64,000 nt of DNA from Phocaeicola abscessus CCUG 55929. GTDB taxonomy: Bacteria; Bacteroidota; Bacteroidia; Bacteroidales; Bacteroidaceae. The notes under the pieces were generated by a model. The model worked only from the letters and a program-made list of their open reading frames with translations, ran no database searches and was not told the DNA's origin. The position numbers and the translations under genes were made by a program. Shown here one piece after another: positions 44,273 to 53,904 of the stretch. The stretch's first letter is position 1. Each line of letters starts with the position of its first letter. The stretch spans positions 278,617-342,616 of the forward strand of contig NZ_HE997183.1 in NCBI RefSeq assembly GCF_000312445.1, written 5' to 3'.

Positions 44273-45004
44273 ATGAAGCACCTCAATCACATAGGAATCA
44301 TTCTCTGCTTGATAGGCGGACTGTCGTTTCACTCGTGCAGCAAATACGAGAACGATACGTACGGACGCGGAAACTCCTCAGACGGCTCTTCTTTCATCGA
44401 ATTGGGCACCATCACGGCAATCGGCGGGAATAAGGAAATAACCGTCGAGGGGGATACGTACGGCACCTCGCATATCGCCAACAGCCGAATGCTGATTCAA
44501 CAGAAGATCGATTCGATAGGGCAACGCGTCCTTTACCTTTACCGAATAGATGCCACCGGCAAACATCATAACGGCAAATATATCCATATTTACGAGATTC
44601 AGAAAGTGCTTACCAAGCAATTTCTCGTCACGGCCGAAAGCGGGCACTTGGGAAACGATCCGATCGGCATCGTCAACGCCTATGTCAGCGCCAATCATCT
44701 GAATATCAATTACAGCATCTACACCGGATTCATGGGAGGCAAAGCCGTCGCGCACGACATTCACGCGGCGATGAAACCCGACGCCGTGCTCACTCCCGAA
44801 GGTTACCTGCCCGTCGAACTCTTTCATCACGTCAACGGAGACGAGAGCGGCAAAGAGAGTCAAAGGTGGGCTTCGTTCGCTCTCAGCAGCGCGAGGCCCC
44901 TGTACGGCAGCAAAACAAAGGGATTTCTCCTTACCTACCCTACCTCGTCGGGAAAGGCGGTGAGGAAGATCGATATCAAACCGAATACCTCCCAAACACC
45001 TTGA
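44273..45004 (+). CDS. NigD-like lipoprotein
   Basis: The product has 243 residues. The signal sequence ends at SFHSC, placing the lipidated Cys at residue 22. A small OB-like N-terminal domain (about 38-110, FIELGTITAIGGNKEITVEGD) and a C-terminal beta domain follow, as in the NigD-like family of Bacteroidales. NigD was first named in a bacteriocin-related cluster, but most family members have no known role. It is divergent from the ECF sigma gene with 142 bp between starts, so it is a candidate target of that sigma factor. It is convergent with fmt. Confidence 0.78.
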   Translation: MKHLNHIGIILCLIGGLSFHSCSKYENDTYGRGNSSDGSSFIELGTITAIGGNKEITVEGDTYGTSHIANSRMLIQQKIDSIGQRVLYLYRIDATGKHHNGKYIHIYEIQKVLTKQFLVTAESGHLGNDPIGIVNAYVSANHLNINYSIYTGFMGGKAVAHDIHAAMKPDAVLTPEGYLPVELFHHVNGDESGKESQRWASFALSSARPLYGSKTKGFLLTYPTSSGKAVRKIDIKPNTSQTP

Positions 45005-45093
45005 CAAAGTCTTCGATAAACCGCTATGGATGCCTAATCAACTAATGATGCAAGACTTTGAGAGCGAAGTTCCTGAGACAGGCCCTTCGCTCT
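45005..45093 (+). terminator. Double hairpin after the NigD-like gene
   Basis: CAAAGTCTT (45005-45013) pairs with AAGACTTTG (45052-45060). Next to it AGAGCGAAG (45061-45069) pairs with CTTCGCTCT (45085-45093). Neither is followed by a strong T-run. Confidence 0.5.
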
Positions 45094-45150
45094 TGCTATG
45101 TAGACGGTTCGTAATCTGGGAAAACTGAAATTATCTCCTAAGCGGATAAA

Positions 45151-45238
45151 AATTGTCTGCGCAGAGAATTTAAATTGTGTGCGCAGGGAATTAAAATTGT
45201 CTGCGCAGAGAATTTAAACAGTCTGCCCAGGGAATTTA
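45151..45238. repeat. Four 22 bp tandem repeats, family B
   Basis: Units start at 45151, 45173, 45195 and 45217. The first reads AATTGTCTGCGCAGAGAATT before its last bases, a near-perfect dyad around TCTGCGCAGA. Later units carry point changes. The array lies between the convergent NigD-like gene and fmt. Confidence 0.85.
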
Positions 45239-45294
45239 AAGATATTCGGCAGGCTCGGGAAGAAGGCGGCAAGCAAGATGCACGCTTCCACCCG

Positions 45295-46260
45295 TTACTC
45301 CATCCGGAGAGGCCCTCCCGGGCGGAATCCCCGAAGGAAATCGCCGATTTCCATCCGGCGCTTTCCTGATAATTGGAGAGAGAGAATGTGCAGGTACCCG
45401 TCTTTCAAAGCGACTTTCAAGGAGGTTTTGTTATCGGTTTCAACGGTTCCGACTCCTGCGTCGACGGGGCCAAAGCGTTTCTCCACTTCGAAGATTTTCA
45501 ACTCCTGCCGTTTATCGCCGGCACAGCATTCCGTCCAGGCGGCAGGATGAGGCGACAGCCCCCGGATAAAATCGTAAACGTGCTTCACTCCTCCGCTCCA
45601 GTCGATGCGACAGGTCTCTTTGAAAAGCTTCGGCGCCGGTTTCAGTTCCGCCACGCCCGGCTGCATTTGGGGAATGGGTACGGCCGTATCGGCGAGGATT
45701 GCGTCGACGGTTTCCACGACCAGTTCGCCGCCCAAGACCATCAATCGGTCGTGAACGATTCCCGCATTATCCGTGTCGGCAATGGGAACGCGCACTTGCC
45801 GGATGATTTCGCCCGTATCGATCTCGTGCTTCAAAAAGAAGGTAGTAAGGCCTGTTTCTTTTTCGCCGTTGATAATCGCCCAGTTGATGGGGGCCGCCCC
45901 GCGATACTGCGGCAACAGGGAAGCGTGCAGGTTGAAAGTGCCCAAGCGGGGCATCTTCCAGACGATTTCGGGCAACATCCGGAAGGCGACGACGATCTGC
46001 AAGTCGGCTTCCAACGCTCGAAGCACCGCGATGAAAGTTTCGCTTTTCAGCTTTTCGGGTTGCAATACCTTCAGTCCTCGGGCGAGCGCATATCGTTTGA
46101 CGGGGCTCGCCTGAAGTATGCTGCCGTGTCGCCCGACCGGCTTGTCGGGCATCGTAACCACCCCGACGATGTGATATCCGCCTTCTACCAAACGGCGCAA
46201 GCCCTCGACGGCAAAATCGGGAGTTCCCATGTAAACGATTCGCAGCGCTTTCTTTTCCAT
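45295..46260 (-). CDS. fmt: Methionyl-tRNA formyltransferase
   Basis: With the ATG at 46260 (MEKKALRIVYMGTPDFAVEGL) the product has 321 residues. It formylates initiator Met-tRNA using 10-formyl-THF. The catalytic domain carries the signature SLLPQYRGAAPINWAI and the Asn-His-Asp region NLHASLLP with HEIDTGEII. The C-terminal OB-like domain covers about 210-321. It is the last gene of tsaC-clcA-fmt, 4 bp after clcA. The frame is open upstream inside clcA but those residues are not part of the protein family. Confidence 0.94.
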   Translation of the reverse strand: MEKKALRIVYMGTPDFAVEGLRRLVEGGYHIVGVVTMPDKPVGRHGSILQASPVKRYALARGLKVLQPEKLKSETFIAVLRALEADLQIVVAFRMLPEIVWKMPRLGTFNLHASLLPQYRGAAPINWAIINGEKETGLTTFFLKHEIDTGEIIRQVRVPIADTDNAGIVHDRLMVLGGELVVETVDAILADTAVPIPQMQPGVAELKPAPKLFKETCRIDWSGGVKHVYDFIRGLSPHPAAWTECCAGDKRQELKIFEVEKRFGPVDAGVGTVETDNKTSLKVALKDGYLHILSLQLSGKRRMEIGDFLRGFRPGGPLRME

Positions 46261-46264
46261 CTTT

Positions 46265-48061
46265 TCAATCTTCAGAAAAATCGACCAACACTTGCCGATA
46301 GGCGTCGAAGACTTCCGACTTAGAGACAAACCCTTCGTAGGTGCCGTCTTCTTTGACTACTGGCAAGTTCCATGCCTTCGTATCATCGAACTTCTTCATC
46401 ACCGTCTTCATGGAATCGCTGACGATGACCCGCGCGGGCGGCGAAATCATGAATCGCTCTACCTTGAAGCGGCGATACAGTTCTTGTCGGAACATAATGT
46501 TCCGGATATCGTCCATGACGACGATGCCCAACAACTTATCATTCGCATCTACCACAGGGAACAGATCCCGCTTCGCCCGCGATATGACCTGCACCATCTG
46601 CCCGAGATCCATGTCGGGCGAAACTTTCAGGAAATCAGTCTCCACCACGCTGTCTATATTCATTAAGGTGAGGACGGCCTTATCCTTATGATGAGTAAGC
46701 AGTTCACCCTTTTTGGCCAAGCGTATGGCATAGATGCTTTGAGGCTGGAACGCCCGATTGGTCAGATAGGCCGTTGCCGACACGATCATCAGCGGCAGAA
46801 ACAAATCATAACCCCCGGTCAGCTCCGCAATCAGGAAGGTGCTGGTCAGCGGCGCATGCATCACGCCGGTCATGATCCCCGCCATGCCGTACAACGTATA
46901 ATTCTGTTCCGGCGTAAACGGACCGATATTGAATTGGTTACAGAAATGCGCGAAGATGAAACCGGCGATAGCGCCCAAGAATAAGCTCGGAGCGAATAAA
47001 CCGCCGCAGCCTCCCGCCCCGTTCGTCGCACTGGAAGCAAAAACTTTCAAAAGCACGACCAAAGCTAAATAAATAAGCAGTATATGATCGATTCCATAGA
47101 AGAGCGAATTATTCATCACCATATCCCAATCCGCCTCCGACTTGCCTTTCATCAACAAGCCTATCGTCTCATATCCTTCCCCGTATAACGAGGGAAAAAA
47201 GAAAATCAACAGGCTTAAGGTAACGCTGCCAATAACGAATTTGGCATACGGATTGGAATAACGGCGAAACACATTCTCGCACCGATCCATCATTTTCGTG
47301 AAATAGACGGAGATAAGCCCGCAGACGATCCCCAAGACGATCACCGAAGGAATTCGACTCAATATAAACGGTTCGTTCAGATGAAACTCGAAAAGAGCCT
47401 GCGAACCCATCGATAAATAAGAGACGATAGCGGCGGTTACGCTCGTTACCAATAACGGCAACAGAGAGCTCATCGTCAAATCGATCATCAACACTTCCAA
47501 GACAAACAAGAGTCCGGCAATAGGCGCTTTGTAAATCCCTGCGATGGCTCCCGCCGCACCGCATCCCACCAGGATCATCAGCGTCTTGCGGTCTAACTTG
47601 AACAAACTTCCCAAATTGGAACCTATCGCCGAACCTGTCAACACGATCGGCGACTCGGCGCCGACGGATCCGCCGAAGCCGATGGTTATCGCGCTGGCGA
47701 TCAGCGACGACCAGGTGTTATGCCGTTTGATACGGCTCTTACGACGGGAGATGGCATACAGAATCTTCGTCACTCCGTGACTGATGTCATCCTTTACCAC
47801 ATAACGGATGAACAAACTCGTCAGGAAGATGCCGATCACAGGATAGACCAAGTACAGCAAGTTACCGCCCGTGATATCGAAGTTCCGTGTCAAGAGCTGT
47901 TCTATCCACTCGATCAACATTTTCAGGAAGCGGGCTGTCAACGCGGTGAGAATCCCGACTAATATGCTGAGGAACAATATAAATTGCTTCTCACTGATAT
48001 GTTTCTCACGCCAAAGGATAAAGCGCTGTAATAGGCTTTGTCTTTCCGGAATAGGTTCCAT
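46265..48061 (-). CDS. ClC-family chloride channel/transporter with CBS domains
   Basis: The product has 598 residues. A polytopic ClC domain covers about 20-440. Ion-path motifs are GSVGAESPIVL (with the gating-type Glu), GAAGAIAGIYKAPIAG and GAGGCGGLFAPSLFLGA. Two CBS domains follow (about 460-590), which bind adenine nucleotides in other proteins. Whether it is a channel or a chloride/proton exchanger is not certain; the Glu in GAESP and the bacterial origin favour exchange. It lies 7 bp after tsaC and just before fmt. Confidence 0.88.
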   Translation of the reverse strand: MEPIPERQSLLQRFILWREKHISEKQFILFLSILVGILTALTARFLKMLIEWIEQLLTRNFDITGGNLLYLVYPVIGIFLTSLFIRYVVKDDISHGVTKILYAISRRKSRIKRHNTWSSLIASAITIGFGGSVGAESPIVLTGSAIGSNLGSLFKLDRKTLMILVGCGAAGAIAGIYKAPIAGLLFVLEVLMIDLTMSSLLPLLVTSVTAAIVSYLSMGSQALFEFHLNEPFILSRIPSVIVLGIVCGLISVYFTKMMDRCENVFRRYSNPYAKFVIGSVTLSLLIFFFPSLYGEGYETIGLLMKGKSEADWDMVMNNSLFYGIDHILLIYLALVVLLKVFASSATNGAGGCGGLFAPSLFLGAIAGFIFAHFCNQFNIGPFTPEQNYTLYGMAGIMTGVMHAPLTSTFLIAELTGGYDLFLPLMIVSATAYLTNRAFQPQSIYAIRLAKKGELLTHHKDKAVLTLMNIDSVVETDFLKVSPDMDLGQMVQVISRAKRDLFPVVDANDKLLGIVVMDDIRNIMFRQELYRRFKVERFMISPPARVIVSDSMKTVMKKFDDTKAWNLPVVKEDGTYEGFVSKSEVFDAYRQVLVDFSED

Positions 48062-48068
48062 CGGTTAC

Positions 48069-48782
48069 TTACTGTCTAATGATTCTTACCAATCCTCCTT
48101 GCCCTACTTTCACGATTCCGGACGGTTTCGGTCGTCCTTTCTCTTTCTGCCGATAATTCACGATATAGTCCACCGCATTCTTCACCTCTTCACTGATCTC
48201 TTCAAAGATAGCCGGAGCAGGTTCGCCGCTGATATTTGCAGACGTAGAAACGATCGCTTTCCGAAAACGATAACACAATTCGTTCGAAAATAATTCCTTA
48301 GTAATCCGGATCCCTACGCTTCCGTCTTCGGCAATCAGGTTTTCCGCCAAGTTACGCGCTCCGTCGTAAATAAGGGTCAAGGGTTGGGTGGCGTAGTCTA
48401 TCAAGTCCCATGCGACAGCGGGAACGTCTTTCACATAGAAATTTACTTTCACTTCGCTGTCGACTAATATGAGCATGGCTTTACCATCCGACCGTTGCTT
48501 CAATTCGTAGATTTTCTTGACCGCCTCCGCATTCGTGGCATCGCAGCCGATGCCCCAAACCGTATCCGTGGGGTAAAGAATAATACCTCCCTCCTCCATC
48601 ACTTCGCACGCTTTCTTTACTTCCGCCTGAATAGTTTTGCTGACGAACGGGCGTTTATTCGGTTCCGGTCGTCTTTCTGCGGTATCTGTTATATCTTTTT
48701 TACACTTCTTTAAGCTCATATCAAAATAAGTTATCATTTTCTTCGAAACGTAGTCTACGATCTCGATCATATCCTTTGTCAT
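48069..48782 (-). CDS. tsaC: L-threonylcarbamoyladenylate synthase (Sua5/YciO/YrdC family)
   Basis: The product has 237 residues. The YrdC domain is at about 50-237: GGIILYPTDTVWGIGCDATN, KQRSDGKAMLILV, SVGIRITKELF and IVSTSANISGEPAP. The enzyme makes threonylcarbamoyl-AMP for t6A in tRNA, the substrate that MtaB later modifies. It is nearer YrdC/TsaC than full Sua5 because the C-terminal Sua5 domain is missing. The first 45-50 residues (MTKDMIEIVDYVSKKMITYF) are an unusual extension. The promoter at 48796-48803 lies 14 bp before this start, which supports it; MIEIV at 48770 is an alternative. Confidence 0.88.
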   Translation of the reverse strand: MTKDMIEIVDYVSKKMITYFDMSLKKCKKDITDTAERRPEPNKRPFVSKTIQAEVKKACEVMEEGGIILYPTDTVWGIGCDATNAEAVKKIYELKQRSDGKAMLILVDSEVKVNFYVKDVPAVAWDLIDYATQPLTLIYDGARNLAENLIAEDGSVGIRITKELFSNELCYRFRKAIVSTSANISGEPAPAIFEEISEEVKNAVDYIVNYRQKEKGRPKPSGIVKVGQGGLVRIIRQ

Positions 48783-48795
48783 CGTTTTAAAGTTA

Positions 48796-48803
48796 CAAAG
48801 TTA
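48796..48803 (-). promoter_or_regulatory. -7 promoter element of tsaC-clcA-fmt
   Basis: The minus strand reads TAACTTTG, matching TAnnTTTG, 14 bp before the tsaC ATG; the leader is predicted to be about 8 nt. Confidence 0.65.
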
Positions 48804-48941
48804 ATCAATTATTCTTTCATGTTTGTCGTTTATCGGAATTTGATTTAAATAACAGCCCGTTTAGGCGCTGGCTTTTCGTTCATAAACAAAAAACATACTC
48901 ATTTATTTTTCTTCTTCCGCTAATAAATCGAAAAAAAGCTA

Positions 48942-48949
48942 TACTTTTG
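48942..48949 (+). promoter_or_regulatory. -7 promoter element of the SusC/SusD pair
   Basis: TACTTTTG matches TAnnTTTG and lies 148 bp before the ATG, so the leader is long compared with others in the window. Confidence 0.6.
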
Positions 48950-49097
48950 CCCAAATCTTTTTATTAATTACGCTTTAATTGCTATGATATTTTATTATAA
49001 CCTTAAAGTTTAATAAAAAAGTAACCATTTTTAATACCATATTATCGATAATAATTTTAAAGTAATATAAACTCAGTATTCATTTAAAAACTTTCTT

Positions 49098-52000
49098 ATG
49101 ACAAAAAAACGATTACCTTTTCCTTTCCGTATCGGACGAGGAATAAAGCTGTCAATAGTTGCCGGGATAGGATTGTTATCTCTTCCTCCGCAATTTGCAA
49201 TGGCCGGATTTAGTAACGGACAAGGTGTTGCAGTAATACAACAGAACGGTTTAGTGCGCGGTACAGTAGTAGACGAATCAGGCGATCCGCTGATCGGCGT
49301 ATCGGTGTTGGTAAAAGGGAGTACGACGGGAACGGTTACCGACACGGACGGGAATTTCGTTCTTGAAGTTTCCAACGGTAAAACGCTGGAAATCTCTTAT
49401 GTGGGTTATCTGACTCAAAATGTCAGAGTAACGGGCTCTGTCCTGCGGATTGTCCTGAAAGAGGATATGCAAAATTTAGAAGAAGTGGTGGTGGTGGGTT
49501 ACGGTACGCAGAAAAAAGCCAATTTGACCGGCGCCGTGGCTAACGTAAACAACAAGCTTTTAGACAACCGTCCGCTGACCAACCTGTCTTCCGGTTTGGC
49601 CGGTTTGCTTCCGGGCGTTCAGGTTACTCAAACCTCCGGGCAACCGGGACAAGACGTCGGCAAGATCAATATCCGCGGTGTCGGAACCATGAACAATGCC
49701 ACTCCCATGGTCATCATCGACGGGGTGGAAGGTTCGTTGAACGACGTCAACCCGAACGATGTAGAAAGCATCTCCGTATTGAAGGATGCCGCCTCGTCGG
49801 CCATCTATGGATCCAAGGCCGCCAACGGCGTTATCCTCGTGACCACCAAACGTGGTAAAGCAGGTAAGATTACCGTTAACTACGCAGGGTTGGTAGGTTC
49901 GACAAGGGCGACCGATACTCCGAAATATTTCTCCTCCGCCGAAATTGCAGAAAAATGGAATGAGGTACGGAAATACGAAGGTATTTACGACCCGATCTAT
50001 ACAGCCGAGCAGATCGAGAAATACCGTAACGGATCGGATCCTGAAAATTATCCCAATACCGATTGGTTGGGCTTGCTCTATCGGACTTCTCTCCAGACTT
50101 CTCACAACGTGACCGTATCGGGCGGCGATGAAAAAGCTCGCTATTTGGCATCGGTCGGCTATCTGTATCAGGACGGTATCGTGAGAGATTACAACAAAAA
50201 TCAGTACAGCGGCCGTTTGAACGTAGACATTCATCCGACCAAGAATCTGGAGACGTCGTGGAGCTTGTCGTACATGCGCCAGGATGTCATGGAACCGCTT
50301 CCGGCCTACCAAACTACCGGTAGCGATAGAGACTCATTCGCTTCGACCAACTCGGTATACCAGATTTTCCGTTTGATAGCCCGTATCTCGCCGATGGTCG
50401 TCAACCGATATGCCGACGGCTCGTACGGTTCCGTCTCCGACGGCAACCCTATCGCCTGGATCGATTCGGACGCCAACGCCATGCGCCGGACGACCAATCT
50501 GCTGGCAATGGGTTCGGCCAAGTATTACATCTTGCCGGAATTGTCGGTAAAGGGCACGTTCGCTTACAACGAGCATAACTACAGCCGTACCGACCACGCT
50601 ATTCAGGCGAAATATCGTTCGGGCGTTCAGGGAACCACGTTCGCTGCGCAGCGTTATTCCAACTACGACCGCATCACCTTCGACGCGACTCCGGAATACA
50701 AGAAGTCGTTCGGTATGCATAACCTGGATGCGTTGGCGGGTTTCCACTCCGAGATTTACAAATACCGTTACACCTACGCATACCGCGAGGGGATGGCCAA
50801 CGATATCGTCACGGATATCAACGCCGGTTCTTCCGCTACGGCGAAGGCCGAAGGTTATACGCGAGAGCTGTCCATGCTCTCCTGGTTCGGCCGCATCTCA
50901 TACGATTATGCCGGCAAGTATTTATTCGAAATCAACGCCCGTTACGACGGTTCATCCCGTTTCCAAAAAGAGAACCGGTGGGGTTTCTTCCCGTCCGTAT
51001 CCGCCGGATGGCGCATCTCGGAAGAGCCGTTCTGGAAAGGTTTGAAAGGCGTGGTCTCCAACATGAAGATTCGGGCATCCTGGGGGAAGCTGGGTAATCA
51101 GGATTTGGGTTCGTTAGGCAGTCAGGATTTGGGTTCCTACTATCCTACGATCTCAACCATGTCGTTAGGTTACGGATATACGTTTGGCGGCAATTACTAC
51201 AATGGCGCCTTGACTTATTACGCCGTCAATCCAAACTTGAAATGGGAGGCGACTACCACTTGGGGAATCGGTTTGGATGCCAACATCGGTAAATTCGATA
51301 TCGTTTTCGATTACTACCACAAGACGACCAACGGCATCCTGATGTCTGTGAATACGCCTATCACCTATGCGTTGAGCAGCTATTACGACAATATCGGCAA
51401 GGTTCGCAACAGCGGCATCGAGTTGGCTTTGAGCTATCGCAACAAATTCCACGAAGTGGACGTGGAAGTAGGCGCCAACGTGGCATATAACAAGAATAAG
51501 ATCCTCGACTTGGGTACGAACAACGACGGCACGCCGATCGAATGGCGGAACCCCGGATACGATCAGATTACGACCCGCAACTGGATCGGGCACCGCATGA
51601 ACTCGTTCTACGGTTACAAAACCGCCGGCTATTTCCAGACACAGGAAGAATTGAATACCTGGCCGGTAGACGAGGAAGACAAGCACACGCGTCGGTTGGG
51701 CGATGTGAAATACGTCGATTTGAATCACGACGGCAAGATCAACGCCAAAGACCGTACCGTCTTAGGCTCGTTAGATCCGAGCTGGACCTTCGGTTTCCAC
51801 CTGAACGTTTCGTACAGGCGTTTCGATCTGATCGCTTTCTTCCAGGGGGCGGCCGATGTGTACCGAACCATCGGCGAGGGTCTGGGCAGCCTGAGCGCTT
51901 CGACTTCGAAACTTCACAAACTATGGAAAGATTCCTGGACCCCGGAGAACACGGGCGCCAAGTATCCCCGTTTGGTAGAAGACGGCTATAACAACCGCCG

Positions 52001-52247
52001 CGATGCCAAGCCGTGGATCATGAACGCCTCTTACGTGCGAATGAAAGATTTGCAGATCGGCTATGCCCTGCCTCTAAACATGGTGAAAGCCGCCGGCATA
52101 GAACGCGCCAGAATCTATTACAGCGGCCAGAACTTATTCACGATTTCGGATATGATCGACGGTTACGATCCCGAAACGCCTTCGGGACGCGGCAACGGTT
52201 ATCCGCAGACTATCGTTCATTCGATCGGCGTCAATATTACTTTCTAA
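49098..52247 (+). CDS. SusC/RagA-family TonB-dependent outer-membrane receptor
   Basis: The product has 1049 residues. A signal region covers about 1-36. A carboxypeptidase-regulatory-like domain follows (about 52-125, GTVVDESGDPLIGVSVLVKG). Then the SusC signature EEVVVVGYGTQKKANLTGAV marks the TonB box and plug start, and the plug shows IRGVGTMNNATPMVIIDGV. A beta-barrel fills the rest and ends VHSIGVNITF. It forms the outer-membrane pore that takes up a large ligand with its SusD partner. No glycosidase, protease or regulator gene lies beside the pair, so the ligand (glycan or peptide) is not indicated. Confidence 0.93.
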   Translation: MTKKRLPFPFRIGRGIKLSIVAGIGLLSLPPQFAMAGFSNGQGVAVIQQNGLVRGTVVDESGDPLIGVSVLVKGSTTGTVTDTDGNFVLEVSNGKTLEISYVGYLTQNVRVTGSVLRIVLKEDMQNLEEVVVVGYGTQKKANLTGAVANVNNKLLDNRPLTNLSSGLAGLLPGVQVTQTSGQPGQDVGKINIRGVGTMNNATPMVIIDGVEGSLNDVNPNDVESISVLKDAASSAIYGSKAANGVILVTTKRGKAGKITVNYAGLVGSTRATDTPKYFSSAEIAEKWNEVRKYEGIYDPIYTAEQIEKYRNGSDPENYPNTDWLGLLYRTSLQTSHNVTVSGGDEKARYLASVGYLYQDGIVRDYNKNQYSGRLNVDIHPTKNLETSWSLSYMRQDVMEPLPAYQTTGSDRDSFASTNSVYQIFRLIARISPMVVNRYADGSYGSVSDGNPIAWIDSDANAMRRTTNLLAMGSAKYYILPELSVKGTFAYNEHNYSRTDHAIQAKYRSGVQGTTFAAQRYSNYDRITFDATPEYKKSFGMHNLDALAGFHSEIYKYRYTYAYREGMANDIVTDINAGSSATAKAEGYTRELSMLSWFGRISYDYAGKYLFEINARYDGSSRFQKENRWGFFPSVSAGWRISEEPFWKGLKGVVSNMKIRASWGKLGNQDLGSLGSQDLGSYYPTISTMSLGYGYTFGGNYYNGALTYYAVNPNLKWEATTTWGIGLDANIGKFDIVFDYYHKTTNGILMSVNTPITYALSSYYDNIGKVRNSGIELALSYRNKFHEVDVEVGANVAYNKNKILDLGTNNDGTPIEWRNPGYDQITTRNWIGHRMNSFYGYKTAGYFQTQEELNTWPVDEEDKHTRRLGDVKYVDLNHDGKINAKDRTVLGSLDPSWTFGFHLNVSYRRFDLIAFFQGAADVYRTIGEGLGSLSASTSKLHKLWKDSWTPENTGAKYPRLVEDGYNNRRDAKPWIMNASYVRMKDLQIGYALPLNMVKAAGIERARIYYSGQNLFTISDMIDGYDPETPSGRGNGYPQTIVHSIGVNITF

Positions 52248-52265
52248 CTTCAAAATACTATCCAT

Positions 52266-53876
52266 ATGAAAAAAATAATCGTTAGTTTTATCATGTCGTC
52301 GGCGCTTTTGTTCTCGAGTTGCTCCGACTTCTTGGACAGGGCTCCGAAAGATGCTTTATCTCCATCGACCTTCTGGACATCGGAAAGCGATGCCGAACTG
52401 GCTTTGACCGGCTGCTATCATTATCTGGAATCGATTTTGGGCGGCTACAATATGATTTACTGGGATTGCACCTCCGATAATTACTTCAATAATTTCTCTT
52501 GGGAAGGATATAAGACGCTGCAAGACGGCAACAATACCTCTACGAGTACCGGTACCAGTTTCTTCCGTTTTTTGGATATCCGCGCATGTAACGAATACCT
52601 GGAGAACGAAGCTAAAATACAATGGACTTCGACGGAGAAACAAAATCAGTACAAAGCCGAGATCCGCGCCATCCGCGCCTTCCTCTTCTTCTGGAAGAGC
52701 GAGCTTTACGGCGATTATCCGCTGATTACGAAAGTGCTGCCTTCGCCGCAAGAATCGATGGTCTCAAGAGATCCGGTGGCTTCCGTCCGCTCGTTCTTCG
52801 TTTCCGAACTGAAAGACTGCATCCAGTACTTGCCCGATAAGAACAATTCGATGCAGGGACGTTTCAACAAACAGTTCGTACAGGGTTTGCTGATGCGTTA
52901 TTACCTGTACCGCAGCGATTATGCCAACGCCTACACGTATGCCGACGCCATTCGCAAAAGCGGGCAGGTGAGCATGCCTTCCACCAGCTATGCGGAGTGT
53001 TTCCTCACTGCCAACCAATACGACTCGGAAACCATCCTGACGCATTCCTACATCGCCAAATCGAACATGGATCTTTACGACCCTCCGTTCTTGGCCAACG
53101 GTATAGGCGGCTGGTCGTCCGTAGTACCGACGTGCGACCTGGTCGACGCCTTCGAGTGCACCGACGGGAAAACGATCGGCGAATCGCCGCTGTACGATCC
53201 GACCGATCCTTTCGCTCATCGCGACCCCCGTTTGCGGGCTTCCGTCGTATATTCGGGTCAACCTTATTCCGGCTATGCCACGTATTATAACAGCATGGTT
53301 GCCGGCACGGACGATTACTGGTCGAAAGCCGACAACGCTTCCAAAACCGGCCTACAACTGGGCAAGTATTTCCAGGCGGCGAACATCGATCCTTCAGACA
53401 TATCGAGCACTACGCTCCATTTCAAAGTAATGCGTTATGCCGAAGTCTTGCTTACCATCGCAGAGTGCGACATCGAAGAGAACCGCAACCTGTCCGAAGC
53501 CGTAGCATGCATCAATACGATTCGGCGCCGAGCCGGAATGCCAGAGGTGGAAGCTTCTATCGTCAACGACCAAAGCAAATTGCGCGAACTGGTTCGCCGA
53601 GAACGTCGGGTAGAGTTGAACGGCGAAGGATTGCGTCGGGCCGACATGGTTCGCTGGGGAACGATTACCGATATCCTGTCGAAATTTAAAATCGAACACA
53701 TGGAGGGAGAAGTCCTCTCAGAACAACGCGAAAACGGAGATCATAAAGTGAAGATCACAGGCCGCACGACGACCTACAGCAATTACAACTTCACGAAAAA
53801 CAATATTTTATTGCCCATTTACAATAATTACATCGAAATCAATCCGAATTTAGCTCCGAATAATCCGGGATATTGA
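52266..53876 (+). CDS. SusD/RagB-family outer-membrane lipoprotein
   Basis: The product has 536 residues. The lipobox LFSSC places the lipidated Cys at residue 19. The SusD-like N-terminal region follows (SDFLDRAPKDALSPSTFWTS), then TPR-like helices and the C-terminal RagB/SusD domain (LTIAECDIEENRNLSEAVACI, RRERRVELNGEGLRRADMVRWG). It sits as the lid on the SusC-type pore and binds the ligand at the cell surface. It starts 18 bp after the susC-like gene, so the two are one operon. A 38 bp palindrome follows. Confidence 0.93.
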   Translation: MKKIIVSFIMSSALLFSSCSDFLDRAPKDALSPSTFWTSESDAELALTGCYHYLESILGGYNMIYWDCTSDNYFNNFSWEGYKTLQDGNNTSTSTGTSFFRFLDIRACNEYLENEAKIQWTSTEKQNQYKAEIRAIRAFLFFWKSELYGDYPLITKVLPSPQESMVSRDPVASVRSFFVSELKDCIQYLPDKNNSMQGRFNKQFVQGLLMRYYLYRSDYANAYTYADAIRKSGQVSMPSTSYAECFLTANQYDSETILTHSYIAKSNMDLYDPPFLANGIGGWSSVVPTCDLVDAFECTDGKTIGESPLYDPTDPFAHRDPRLRASVVYSGQPYSGYATYYNSMVAGTDDYWSKADNASKTGLQLGKYFQAANIDPSDISSTTLHFKVMRYAEVLLTIAECDIEENRNLSEAVACINTIRRRAGMPEVEASIVNDQSKLRELVRRERRVELNGEGLRRADMVRWGTITDILSKFKIEHMEGEVLSEQRENGDHKVKITGRTTTYSNYNFTKNNILLPIYNNYIEINPNLAPNNPGY

Positions 53877-53904
53877 TCTGCGTTCCTCTTCGAAGCGTTT
53901 AAAT

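Larger units (their letters stand above)
48783..49097. other. AT-rich divergent region between tsaC and the susC-like gene
   Basis: These 315 bp hold the tsaC promoter on the minus strand and the susC-like promoter on the plus strand. The stretch from about 48955 to 49097 would be a 140 nt AT-rich leader of the susC-like gene. I see no strong hairpin or small gene in it. Confidence 0.5.
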
